Shown here one piece after another: positions 1-7,132 of a stretch of DNA of 46,831 bases. The translations under genes were made by a program, and so were the position numbers. The notes under the pieces are model-generated. The model was not told the DNA's origin, ran no database searches, and saw only the letters and a program-made list of their open reading frames with translations. Each line of letters starts with the position of its first letter. Position 1 is the first letter of the stretch. The DNA is from a bacterium (lineage in GTDB: Bacteria; Patescibacteriota; Minisyncoccia; 2-02-FULL-40-12; IGHO2-12-FULL-4): positions 1 to 46,831 of the forward strand of contig JAUSIQ010000018.1 in the NCBI GenBank assembly GCA_030647955.1, given 5' to 3'.

Positions 1-143
1 CCTCGCGCTGAACCTATGGATTCAGGAGGAGTTAGAGAAATATTGTACTCCTCCTGTCCAGCTCCTCGTTTTTATATCTTATTCGAAGACGAATGGGCTA
101 TAAAAACGAGTCGCTAAGCAATCCACAGGTTCAGAGCGACCGG
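1..143. ncRNA. Three-way-junction structured element (candidate RNA)
   Basis: The stretch folds back on itself at three levels. An outer stem joins about 6-22 to 120-138, with one mismatch and a small bulge. Inside it are two long hairpins: 23-32 pairs perfectly with 47-56, and 65-76 pairs perfectly with 99-110, with a further inner stem 81-85/90-94. This is the layout of a compact multibranched RNA. I do not recognise it as tmRNA, SRP RNA, 6S, RNase P or a known riboswitch, and the strand is undecided because stems read the same both ways. No ORF covers it. The element may start before the window. Confidence 0.45.
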
Positions 144-174
144 AAAGAGATGTTAGTTCTTTATTTTATATAAA

Positions 175-501
175 TTATTTAATCGTACTCCCCGGCTCCA
201 CCTCTTTATCAGGCTGGAGCAAAACCGGACCATCCGGACTGTCTGCGGCTAAGAGCATCCCTTGGCTTTCCAGACCCATGAGACTGCGAGGTTCAAGATT
301 AGCCACGATTATAATTTCTCTGCCGATTAAAGAAGCGAGATCATAAGTCTTGGCAATACCAGAGACAATTTGACGCTCCTCTGTTCCTAAAGATAGTTTT
401 ATTTTCAGAAGCTTTTCAGAGCCCTCCACCTTCTCCGCCTCTAAAATCTTCGCCACCCGCAACTCCACTTTTTTAAATTCGTCGTAATTGATTAAATCCA
501 T
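175..501 (-). CDS. tRNA-binding protein, MetRS beta-subunit/Trbp111-like
   Basis: This 108-aa protein is a stand-alone EMAP-II/OB-fold tRNA-binding domain, the module fused to the C-terminus of many methionyl-tRNA synthetases and found free as Trbp111 (111 aa) or as a separate MetRS beta chain. Seen directly are the family signatures VELRVAKILEAEKVEGSEKL near residue 12, QIVSGIAKTY near 44, and ANLEPRSLMGLESQGMLLAA near 67. It probably binds tRNA structure in the cytoplasm and may act in trans with a shorter MetRS encoded elsewhere. No catalytic synthetase domain lies next to it. A strong bidirectional hairpin (527-561) isolates it from the gene upstream. Confidence 0.9.
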   Translation of the reverse strand: MDLINYDEFKKVELRVAKILEAEKVEGSEKLLKIKLSLGTEERQIVSGIAKTYDLASLIGREIIIVANLEPRSLMGLESQGMLLAADSPDGPVLLQPDKEVEPGSTIK

Positions 502-526
502 ACTATTAAAAGTAACAAAAGTGACT

Positions 527-561
527 AAACAATAAAAGGGCCAATGGCCCTTTTATTGTTT
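527..561. terminator. Bidirectional intrinsic terminator
   Basis: A 16-bp stem (527-542 with 546-561) has a GGGCC core, A-rich bases on one side and T-rich bases on the other, and a three-base loop. It ends transcription coming from the minus-strand genes at 575-1575 and separates them from the tRNA-binding protein gene. Confidence 0.85.
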
Positions 562-574
562 GCAGATGACGTTT

Positions 575-874
575 TTAGAGAGATTCAATCATCTCGTCTA
601 CGTTTCCAAAGTCGTTTTCCACCTCTAGAATCTCCACCGCATTGGCTTCGGCGCCAAGCTTGGCAATATCCAAAGAATCACGGTTACGGAAAGCCGAATA
701 AACATTGGCGGAGTAACTATCAATATCGAAGTTAGTGTTTCGAATTTGAGACCAGAGTAATTCTCCACCAATTAATACTGCGGAAATAGCCAAGATGAAG
801 AAAAGTTGGCTATGCTTGTTTTCGTCTAAAGAAGCTTGGTGAACCTTGTGAAAGTTGTGGATGTTTTTTTCCAT
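575..874 (-). CDS. Small single-pass membrane protein
   Basis: The 99-aa product is not recognised. It has a polar, His/Lys-rich N-terminus (residues 1-22), one hydrophobic helix (about 24-42, LFFILAISAVLIGGELLW), and an acidic soluble tail ending in DEMIESL. The most likely topology is cytoplasmic N-terminus and exported C-terminus. It follows the coiled-coil gene at 883-1575 by 8 bases on the same strand, so the two probably form an operon making envelope proteins. The terminator at 527-561 closes the unit. Confidence 0.65.
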   Translation of the reverse strand: MEKNIHNFHKVHQASLDENKHSQLFFILAISAVLIGGELLWSQIRNTNFDIDSYSANVYSAFRNRDSLDIAKLGAEANAVEILEVENDFGNVDEMIESL

Positions 875-882
875 GTTTAAAA

Positions 883-1575
883 TTAGTTACTATTAGGTGT
901 GGCGCTGGGAGAGGAGCTGGCTGATGGGACCGGAGATGGACTAACTCTGCCTTCTTTCCGCACTCTAGCTAGAGTAGTGGCGACACGATGGACAGCTTCT
1001 CGGGCTTTTTTCACGGCATCCTGAACTACTTTCAAATCAGCTTCCAAAGCTTTTCGTGCTCTCTTTAAAGCATCTTTAGCATCTAAATCCGAGGCGGGCT
1101 CAATTTTATAAACTTTTCCTTTTTGAGCCTCGATTGCCGCACGAGCCGTAGCAATAGCCGTTTTCGCCTCTTCATAAGCCGCTCGTGCTTTTTCCACATT
1201 AAAACCTTTTCCTGCTTTTTTATCGATTTTTGTACTAATTGAGACTAGGGTTTTGTCCAATTTATCTAAAGACTTTGAAAACTGATCCAGGGCACGAGTG
1301 TTAAGTGCGATAAGCCCGACGACGGTTTTGCTAATGAGCTTTCTTTTCCCCTCGTCTCTGATAGTTTTAAGATCGCTTTTAAATTCGATCTTTTTTTCTT
1401 TGATCTCTGTTTTAATTTCCTGTTTTACCGCTTTTACATCTTTGCGAATTTCTTTTACAGGCCTTGGAGATCCGCTAGGAGATGCACTCGGTGAAGCAGA
1501 ATCTACAGCAAAAACACCCGGAGTGAGTCCGGCGACCAATAACACTAGGGCGAGGGCGTAAAAAGTTTTTTTCAT
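883..1575 (-). CDS. Secreted Lys/Ala-rich coiled-coil protein
   Basis: This 230-aa protein has a Sec-type signal peptide (basic MKK, hydrophobic core, end near FAVDSASPS), then a Ser/Pro linker, then a long charged heptad-like helix region (about residues 40-205), and a second Ser/Pro-rich tail (VSPSPVPSASSSPSATPNSN). The Pro/Ser linkers at both ends suggest an extended cell-surface or periplasmic stalk. A TATAAT box at 1586-1591 on the minus strand, ten bases before the start, is a likely -10 element and implies a very short leader. No enzyme motif is visible. It shares an operon with the small membrane protein at 575-874. Confidence 0.7.
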   Translation of the reverse strand: MKKTFYALALVLLVAGLTPGVFAVDSASPSASPSGSPRPVKEIRKDVKAVKQEIKTEIKEKKIEFKSDLKTIRDEGKRKLISKTVVGLIALNTRALDQFSKSLDKLDKTLVSISTKIDKKAGKGFNVEKARAAYEEAKTAIATARAAIEAQKGKVYKIEPASDLDAKDALKRARKALEADLKVVQDAVKKAREAVHRVATTLARVRKEGRVSPSPVPSASSSPSATPNSN

Positions 1576-1634
1576 AGGTAATACTATTATATCCCATGAC
1601 CACAGTAGTACAAGGAAAAACTGTTGATATTTAA

Positions 1635-3377
1635 TTAGAGAGGGAGGGTAAAGTAGAAGGTTGAACCCTCACCCTCTTCGGATGCTACTCCGATAATTCC
1701 TCCGTGTTCTTCCACAATTCCCTTGGTGATAACTAAACCGAGTCCCGTTCCACGATTTTCCTGAATAATCGCCGAAGAGTTGAGTTGTTTAAATTTACTA
1801 AACAGGAGATCACTGTTTTCTTTGGAAATACCCACACCCGTATCCACTATCGCCACCACTACCGTATCCGGTAAATTCTGGAGTTTCTTATCTTCCGGAT
1901 TTAATTTCAAAGCCGATCCGGACTTTTGGGCCTCCGCAAAAATATCCTGGTCTTTATGATGCAAAAAAGCTTTTATCGTAATCGTTCCCCCGGCACTGGT
2001 AAACTTCAAAGCATTAGAAAGCAAGTTATTTAACACTTGCGAGATTCGCGCAGCATCAAAACTAACTAGCGCGGGAAGATCTGCATCAAACCAACTTTCT
2101 AACTCGATTTTGGCCGCCTGTGCTGAAGGTTTAAAGAAGTTTAATCTTGCCGCCACGGCTTCTTTTAAGTCCCCGGGTATTTTTTTAAGATCAAACTTAC
2201 CCGCTTCCAACTTGGCTACATCCAAGAGATCACTAACTAACTCCAAAATATTCGAGGAGCTGTCGTGTATCATCTGCGCATACTTATTCGTCATTTTTTT
2301 GCTCTTTTCCTCGTCCCATTTGCTCATGGCCATAGCGATTTTCTTAATACCGTCCATTGGTGAGCGCAATTCGTGCACCATCATGGAAGAAAAATCTTCA
2401 CGAGATTTTTGAATTTCTTTTTCACGGGTAATGTCGTGAAAAATAGCCACGGAGCCCAAGACTTCTCCCGCCTTTCCTCCCTCGGCCGCCTTCACGGGCA
2501 AAACGAAAATCTGGAAAAATCTTTCCCCGATCATAATATCTTCCGATTCCCAAACTTTGTTTAACTTTACACTCTCTTCTAGTTTGCCGCGAATATCTAC
2601 CCTACCCCCCAAGTTATCTATAAAATCAAAGATAGTTAGATCCGCTTTATCCTCCAACCCCATCACTCTCTTAACGGCCGGATTCGCCACCAAAACTCGA
2701 TAATCTTTGTCAGTCATTAACACGCCATCTTCCATGCTCTCTACCATGGCATTGAGTTTGCGCTGTTCGTTCTGCACCACTTCTTGCAACCTGGTTACGG
2801 CCTGCGAGGCTTGTCCCGTAATTTTGTAAATAATGGACATCTCTTCCTCTTTGTAGAGGCCGGGCTTGGTGTGAGCCACGGTTAAAATACCGACCACCTT
2901 TCCGGCAATAACCAAAGGAATATTAAAAAAAGAACCCACCGGCTCTTGAAAGTCTTCCACAATAATCGCTCCCGTTAAAACCTCTTCCAAGGTCATGCGC
3001 TTCAAATCCTGGTCCAGCAAAGCGGCTAGAGACTTCAGCATTCTCTCTTTCATCTCGTCCACAAATTTGCGATTGACCGACTTTTCAAGATCCACCCGGA
3101 AAAGGATTTTTTCCGGTTCCAAAAACATATACGAGACTACGGAGTAATCTATAAACTGGCGCAGAGAGCCAGTGATGATGTCGATGATTTGCTGAACGTC
3201 TAGAGAGTAGCCAATTCTGTCTCCTAATTCTTTTAAGATGGCCAACTCGTACATTTTGCGACTGACTTCTTCGTCTTTCTTTCTTAAAACTTTATGCAGC
3301 TTTTGAGATTGCCACAACGCCAAAACAACAAAGCCCAGCCCTACCAATTCAAAAGATATTCCGACAAGAATAGACAT
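1635..3377 (-). CDS. Sensor histidine kinase (TM-GAF-PAS-HisKA-HATPase)
   Basis: The 580-aa kinase has one N-terminal membrane helix (residues 3-23), a short coiled linker, a GAF-like domain (about 50-195), a PAS domain (about 208-315, starting LNAMVESMEDGVLMTD), a HisKA dimerisation domain with phospho-accepting His335 in MMVHELRSPMDG, and a HATPase domain (about 420-580). N-box (QVLNNLLSNALKF), G1 (VDTGVGIS) and G2 (RGTGLGLVI) motifs are intact, so it should be active. It is the last gene of an operon 3980-4366, 3705-3974, 3393-3695, 1635-3377, so its natural partner is probably the CheY-like regulator at the head. With almost no extracytoplasmic loop, it probably senses a cytosolic or membrane signal through GAF/PAS. 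Confidence 0.93.
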   Translation of the reverse strand: MSILVGISFELVGLGFVVLALWQSQKLHKVLRKKDEEVSRKMYELAILKELGDRIGYSLDVQQIIDIITGSLRQFIDYSVVSYMFLEPEKILFRVDLEKSVNRKFVDEMKERMLKSLAALLDQDLKRMTLEEVLTGAIIVEDFQEPVGSFFNIPLVIAGKVVGILTVAHTKPGLYKEEEMSIIYKITGQASQAVTRLQEVVQNEQRKLNAMVESMEDGVLMTDKDYRVLVANPAVKRVMGLEDKADLTIFDFIDNLGGRVDIRGKLEESVKLNKVWESEDIMIGERFFQIFVLPVKAAEGGKAGEVLGSVAIFHDITREKEIQKSREDFSSMMVHELRSPMDGIKKIAMAMSKWDEEKSKKMTNKYAQMIHDSSSNILELVSDLLDVAKLEAGKFDLKKIPGDLKEAVAARLNFFKPSAQAAKIELESWFDADLPALVSFDAARISQVLNNLLSNALKFTSAGGTITIKAFLHHKDQDIFAEAQKSGSALKLNPEDKKLQNLPDTVVVAIVDTGVGISKENSDLLFSKFKQLNSSAIIQENRGTGLGLVITKGIVEEHGGIIGVASEEGEGSTFYFTLPL

Positions 3378-3392
3378 TTAAAGAAGAGTAGA

Positions 3393-3695
3393 TTACTTCA
3401 ATCCGGCCGCGTCTAATATTTTTTTGGCGCCAACGGCCATGGCGGTGTACCCAATAATAAACAAGATGTCGTGGGCCCGAAACGAGGTTAAGAGCGGGAC
3501 CCAATCGATGGGCATGATAGAGATGGCAAAACCGGCGAGGTTAAAGAGCATACCAATACCAAAGTAATTATAAACTGTGGCGAGAGCTCCTCCGCCAATT
3601 TTTCTAGCATTAATAAAAACCAAGCAGTTAGCTAAAATACCGACCACCAGAGCAATGCCGGCTGAAAAACTATTGGCAAAAGAAATATCAATCAT
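3393..3695 (-). CDS. Three-helix membrane protein of the kinase operon
   Basis: This 100-aa protein is almost entirely hydrophobic, with about three membrane helices (residues 10-28, 38-60 and 75-92) and a short polar tail ending KKILDAAGLK. I do not recognise a family. It sits between the 89-aa protein and the histidine kinase, 15 bases upstream of the latter on the same strand, so it may be a membrane sensor or scaffold that feeds the kinase, which itself has only one membrane helix. This role is an inference from gene order. Confidence 0.7.
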   Translation of the reverse strand: MIDISFANSFSAGIALVVGILANCLVFINARKIGGGALATVYNYFGIGMLFNLAGFAISIMPIDWVPLLTSFRAHDILFIIGYTAMAVGAKKILDAAGLK

Positions 3696-3704
3696 AAAAA
3701 AATA

Positions 3705-3974
3705 TTAACCTATCTTTTTAATGGTAGGGTACTTGCTAAAAATAGAACCGAGCGCGTTTTTAACAATCAATCCCGAAAGTTCTACGTATTGATCAATCAA
3801 AGTTTGCAAAGCCTGGTCCATATCTCCCTTTATATCCACCACCTTACCATCATTATCTAAAATCAAAGCAGGCACGCTACGCGCTTTTAAAATAGCAATA
3901 TCCGGCCCCAAAATGACCGTTTGCTTCTCAATGATCTCGGACATTAAAGCGAGGTAATCTTCTTTTTTACCCAT
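3705..3974 (-). CDS. 89-aa protein of the two-component operon
   Basis: The product is an unrecognised small soluble protein. It has a helical N-terminus (KEDYLALMSEIIEKQ), a central strand-turn-strand stretch with Val/Ile (VPALILDNDGKVVDI) and a helical C-terminal half (QALQTLIDQYVELSGLIVKN). The middle segment resembles the fold seen in small sensory or regulator-binding domains, but no family can be named. It lies 5 bases downstream of the response regulator and 9 bases upstream of the three-helix membrane protein, so co-expression with the signalling proteins is near certain. Confidence 0.7.
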   Translation of the reverse strand: MGKKEDYLALMSEIIEKQTVILGPDIAILKARSVPALILDNDGKVVDIKGDMDQALQTLIDQYVELSGLIVKNALGSIFSKYPTIKKIG

Positions 3975-3979
3975 AGTAA

Positions 3980-4366
3980 TTAGCTAACTCCCAGTTTTTC
4001 CTTTACCTTGGAGACGATTTCTTCGGCGTGCAATTCGTTTTTCTTGATTAAGTAGTAAGCCGGTTTATTCTGGACGATCTTTTCTAGAATCGCATCATCA
4101 GAATCTAATACTGTTAATATGATAATCGGAACATCTTTACCCCAATCATCTTCTCGAAGCTTGGACATGACCGAGATCCCGTCTAATTTGGGCATCACTA
4201 CATCCAAGAGAATTAAATCGGGATGCTCTTTTAAGGCCATCTGCAAACCCTCTTCTCCATTGCCGGCTTGCAACACAACAAAACCTTCGTTGGTTAATTC
4301 ATCGGCCAAAGCTTGACGAGTAAGTTGTTCGTCCTCTACCACGAGAACTCTTTTTGGTTGACTCAT
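3980..4366 (-). CDS. CheY-like single-domain response regulator
   Basis: This 128-aa receiver domain has the acidic pair in VVEDEQ, a phospho-accepting Asp in LILLDVVMPK (about residue 53), the switch Thr in IIILTVLD and the conserved Lys in YYLIKKNE. It has no output domain, so it acts by protein contact or as a phosphorelay intermediate. It heads the minus-strand operon with the 89-aa protein, the membrane protein and the histidine kinase. A TAGAAT box five bases upstream of the ATG suggests a leaderless or nearly leaderless transcript. The Lys is followed by another Lys-Asn rather than the common Pro. Confidence 0.92.
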   Translation of the reverse strand: MSQPKRVLVVEDEQLTRQALADELTNEGFVVLQAGNGEEGLQMALKEHPDLILLDVVMPKLDGISVMSKLREDDWGKDVPIIILTVLDSDDAILEKIVQNKPAYYLIKKNELHAEEIVSKVKEKLGVS

Positions 4367-4420
4367 ACCTTATTCTAAACAAACCAAGAGCAGTTGCCAA
4401 ATTTATTTATCCCCACCCCC

Positions 4421-5074
4421 CTAGTCCTTCTTTCTGAAATCGCCGAAGCCAAAATCGGGAATATTTTTTTCCGGTCCCATATTGCGATAAGCATCGACAA
4501 AGTCTTCCACTAGTTCTTTATTCACCTGATCCATTTTCACCAAACGCTCCCAGGCCACGATAGCGATGGGGCTATCATTGGCCACGCGCGGAGTCATGAT
4601 GACGCGAGAGCCATAGCCTTTGGCAATATCAGCCAGAATCTCAATTTGCTCCGCGGATAAATCCGGACGGTGAGCAAACCAAATATGACCGTGCTCGAGA
4701 TTATGGACGATCTGTTCATCGGGAAGCTCCTGATCATAAATTCCGGTTTGGACCGGTTGCGCATAGTGCCAACCTCCAGTCGGCGGATTGGTATTGTAAG
4801 CATCATGAGCTACTCCCACCGCAATGTGGTCACGAGATTGGGCCGGGAAAAACTCCCCCACATCGGGATTTTCTCTTGAGCCCAGTTTATAGACCCCCCA
4901 GCCAATCAGAATTAAAATCATCAAAAAGACCAGTCCTTTGGTAAATTTACGACGATTTCTTCTGCCGGCTTGCCTTTGCGCCTCGGAATTTTTAACCTCT
5001 TTTTTAGCCGAGTAGTCGTTGTTTGCCGACTCGTCACTTACCAATGCATTTTGGTTATTGTTTTCGTTTTCCAT
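4421..5074 (-). CDS. DUF3105 membrane-anchored protein
   Basis: From the ATG at 5074 the product has 217 aa: a polar Asn-rich N-terminus, one membrane helix (about 46-63, GLVFLMILILIGWGVY), and an exported DUF3105 domain with the family signature NPPTGGWHYA and the histidine-containing VHNLEHGHIWFAHRP. The conserved His residues could bind metal, but the function of the family is not known to me. A GTG 18 bases upstream is also in frame, but it overlaps a TAATAT -10-like box, so the ATG is preferred. It follows the CcdA-like gene by about 30 bases and may share its redox or envelope role. Confidence 0.88.
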   Translation of the reverse strand: MENENNNQNALVSDESANNDYSAKKEVKNSEAQRQAGRRNRRKFTKGLVFLMILILIGWGVYKLGSRENPDVGEFFPAQSRDHIAVGVAHDAYNTNPPTGGWHYAQPVQTGIYDQELPDEQIVHNLEHGHIWFAHRPDLSAEQIEILADIAKGYGSRVIMTPRVANDSPIAIVAWERLVKMDQVNKELVEDFVDAYRNMGPEKNIPDFGFGDFRKKD

Positions 5075-5104
5075 ATGCCCGTATATTAGCACAAAATATC
5101 TTAG

Positions 5105-5866
5105 TTACAAAAATCGATTAATATAGACCTCATAAAACTGAAAATGCTCCAAAAGACCTCTGCTACTATTTAGAATACTGCTCCAACGACCGGCGATCAT
5201 CAAGACCCCAAGTATAATCAAAAACACTCCTACTACCCGATTAAAAACCCTTAGCCAACTCCCCCACTTCTCTATAGCAATAACCGCTTTATCCAAAAGT
5301 AGAGCAGTGAGTAAAAATGGCAAGGCTAGGCCTGCCGAAAACACTACCAGCAAGAAAGACCCTGTCACTACCGTTCCGGAGCTGGAGGCCAATAGTAAAA
5401 TAGAACCGACCAGTGGACCAACACAGGGAGACCAACCTATCGCAAACAAAACTCCAGTCGCGAAAGCTCCCCAGGCCTTACCCGGCTTTATCAATTTTCC
5501 CGACAAATTACCAAAAGAAGAGAAGGAGCCTTTCCAGCCAGGAATTAAACCCAAAATCCCAAAACCAAAAACCATCACCAGGATTCCCCCGATTACCTGC
5601 GTCCACTGCTTAAAGCCATACGCCACACCGATCCAAGACACGGCTAGGCCAAAGGCAATAAAAACTAAAGAAAAGCCCAAGACATACCAAATAGCATGAT
5701 AAAAAATCCGCCAACGACGACCGTCGCCTGCACCTTCTGGCCGGTCGTCGACACCCACCCCCGCCATAATCCCCAAAAAAGCCGGAATGAGCGGCAGAGT
5801 ACACGGAGCAAAGAAAGTAAAAAACCCGGCCACAAAAGCAGCCAAAGGAGTAGCAGATTCAAACAT
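5105..5866 (-). CDS. ccdA: CcdA/DsbD-like transmembrane thiol-electron transporter
   Basis: This 253-aa polytopic membrane protein has six or seven helices and the two hallmark cysteines of the family in FFAPCTLPLIP (about residue 22) and GWSPCVGP (about residue 147). CcdA/DsbD proteins pass electrons from cytoplasmic thioredoxin to extracytoplasmic thiol proteins. A likely client here is the DsbA-like protein at 37822-38583 or another envelope thiol protein; this link is inferred. The start codon is preceded by exactly six bases and a TAATAT box (5873-5878, minus strand) with TGC before it, the leaderless pattern repeated in this window. It leads the operon with the DUF3105 gene. Confidence 0.92.
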   Translation of the reverse strand: MFESATPLAAFVAGFFTFFAPCTLPLIPAFLGIMAGVGVDDRPEGAGDGRRWRIFYHAIWYVLGFSLVFIAFGLAVSWIGVAYGFKQWTQVIGGILVMVFGFGILGLIPGWKGSFSSFGNLSGKLIKPGKAWGAFATGVLFAIGWSPCVGPLVGSILLLASSSGTVVTGSFLLVVFSAGLALPFLLTALLLDKAVIAIEKWGSWLRVFNRVVGVFLIILGVLMIAGRWSSILNSSRGLLEHFQFYEVYINRFL

Positions 5867-5928
5867 ATTCTTATATTAGCATAAAAGCCTCCATTTCTTA
5901 CTTTTTATCTAATTACCAACCAGTGTAT

Positions 5929-5957
5929 TTGACATTCTCATAATTTATGTTTATAAT
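5929..5957 (+). promoter_or_regulatory. Consensus sigma-70 promoter of the OmpR-type regulator
   Basis: TTGACA (5929-5934), a 17-bp spacer and TATAAT (5952-5957) form a perfect consensus promoter pointing to the gene at 6078. The start would be near 5964, giving a leader of about 114 bases. The leader contains a small hairpin (6027-6033 with 6040-6046) and no clear Shine-Dalgarno site. Confidence 0.85.
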
Positions 5958-6077
5958 GTTGTATCCTTCATAATTCCTTCATTGGATTTATATATTATCG
6001 AGGCATAATTTATAAAAACCGGCTACCTTAATTGATCCTAATTAAGAGCGTCGATCTCTATTACATAAGTTAAAACG

Positions 6078-6752
6078 ATGAAAATTCTTATTGTCGAAGA
6101 CGAGGAAAAATTAGCCAAATCAATCAAAAAGGGTCTCGAAAAAGAAGGTCATGCCGCCGACTATGTTTTGGATGGCGAATCGGCTCAAACCCGCATCGAG
6201 CTCCATCACGAGGACTATGACCTGGTAATTTTGGATTTGATGCTTCCCAAAAGAGACGGTCTAGTGGTTTGCCAAAATATCCGAGAAAAGAACCTTACTA
6301 TCCCCATCTTAGTTTTAACCGCCAAAGGCGATGTTAATGACAAGATTGAGGTCTTAGACAAAGGAGCAGACGATTATTTAGTCAAACCCTTCTCTTTTGA
6401 AGAGCTGATGGCCCGAATTCGTGCTTTGATGCGCCGTCCCACCGAAGCTTTGCCTATTGAGCTTAAACTTAAAACCCTTACCCTCAATACCAGTACCCGC
6501 AAAGTTTACCGCAATGGTAAAGAGATTAACCTGACCCTTAAAGAATTTAATCTTTTGGAATACCTCATGCGTCACCCCAACCAGGTGCTCACTCGCGAAC
6601 AGATCTTGAGCAACCTCTGGGACTTCGATTTTGACTCCTTTAGCAATATTATCGACGTACATATTAAGAATTTGCGCAAAAAAATCGACACTGGAAACGG
6701 TCAAAAATTATTGGAAACAATTTACGGAGTAGGTTACCGCATTAAAGGCTAA
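6078..6752 (+). CDS. OmpR/PhoB-family response regulator
   Basis: The 224-aa protein has a receiver domain (residues 1-118) with acidic residues in IVEDEE, phospho-accepting Asp53 (VILDLMLPKRDG), Thr81 and Lys103 (YLVKPFSFEEL). A winged-helix DNA-binding domain (about 128-224) follows, with the family motifs FNLLEYLMRHPNQVLTREQI and IIDVHIKNLRKKID, ending TIYGVGYRIKG. It is a phosphorylation-controlled transcription factor. A perfect promoter lies 120 bases upstream. The kinase partner is uncertain: the next gene encodes a hybrid kinase, but a 380-base non-coding gap with its own promoters separates them. Confidence 0.96.
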   Translation: MKILIVEDEEKLAKSIKKGLEKEGHAADYVLDGESAQTRIELHHEDYDLVILDLMLPKRDGLVVCQNIREKNLTIPILVLTAKGDVNDKIEVLDKGADDYLVKPFSFEELMARIRALMRRPTEALPIELKLKTLTLNTSTRKVYRNGKEINLTLKEFNLLEYLMRHPNQVLTREQILSNLWDFDFDSFSNIIDVHIKNLRKKIDTGNGQKLLETIYGVGYRIKG

Positions 6753-7132
6753 AGATTTTTCCCTTCGAAAGCTTCACAATTGCTTCACCGCCTATCATAT
6801 ATAATGTAAAACAGTTACTTGATAAAGATTGGTGAACACCAGGACTTATTGGCCAAGATATGGGAATCGCGACCATATCACCTAATAACGGTTATAACCC
6901 GTCTTGGAATTAGCCAACTCATACCAAGAAAAATGTATATTCACTCTTATGGACGCATATATGACAAAACGCGCCGAAGTTTCCTACCACTTTAAGTATC
7001 TACCCTCTTCCAGAGGATAGATATGGGTAGCCTTCGGTGCGTTTTGTTGTGTATTGCCCAAGCGAGACTTCTCACGGGACGGGATTGACATCATCACGAT
7101 TAAGACGTAGAATATACGAAACTCCAAGTCAT
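6753..7132 (+). ncRNA. Non-coding, highly structured stretch (candidate RNA or leader)
   Basis: No gene of the region's codon style fills these 380 bases. A TATAAT box (6800-6805) with a weak -35 could start a transcript near 6812. Downstream, small hairpins occur (6854-6884 area, arms GATATGG and CCATATC, inside arms CCAAGA and TCTTGG). A striking long hairpin follows: 6964-6979 pairs with 7032-7047 at 15 of 16 positions, with nested stems TATCTA/TAGATA and CCTCT/AGAGG. It lacks a proper T tract. It could be a small RNA of about 240 bases or a regulatory leader; the following kinase has its own promoter beyond it. Confidence 0.45.
7085..7113 (+). promoter_or_regulatory. Promoter of the hybrid kinase gene
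   Basis: TTGACA (7085-7090), a 17-bp spacer and TAGAAT (7108-7113) point to a start near 7120, just 13 bases before the ATG at 7133. The promoter lies inside an upstream in-frame extension of the ORF, which is why the ATG at 7133 is chosen rather than the one at 7037. Confidence 0.75.

Noticed and set aside
5307-5699. A 130-aa plus-strand frame inside the CcdA-like gene
   Set aside because: It is antisense to a clear membrane-protein gene, Lys/Pro-rich from complementary codons, and has no initiation signal.
7037-7132. N-terminal extension of the hybrid kinase from ATG 7037
   Set aside because: A TTGACA-17-TAGAAT promoter lies within it, the long hairpin overlaps its first codons and the residues do not look like a domain; the ATG at 7133 is preferred.
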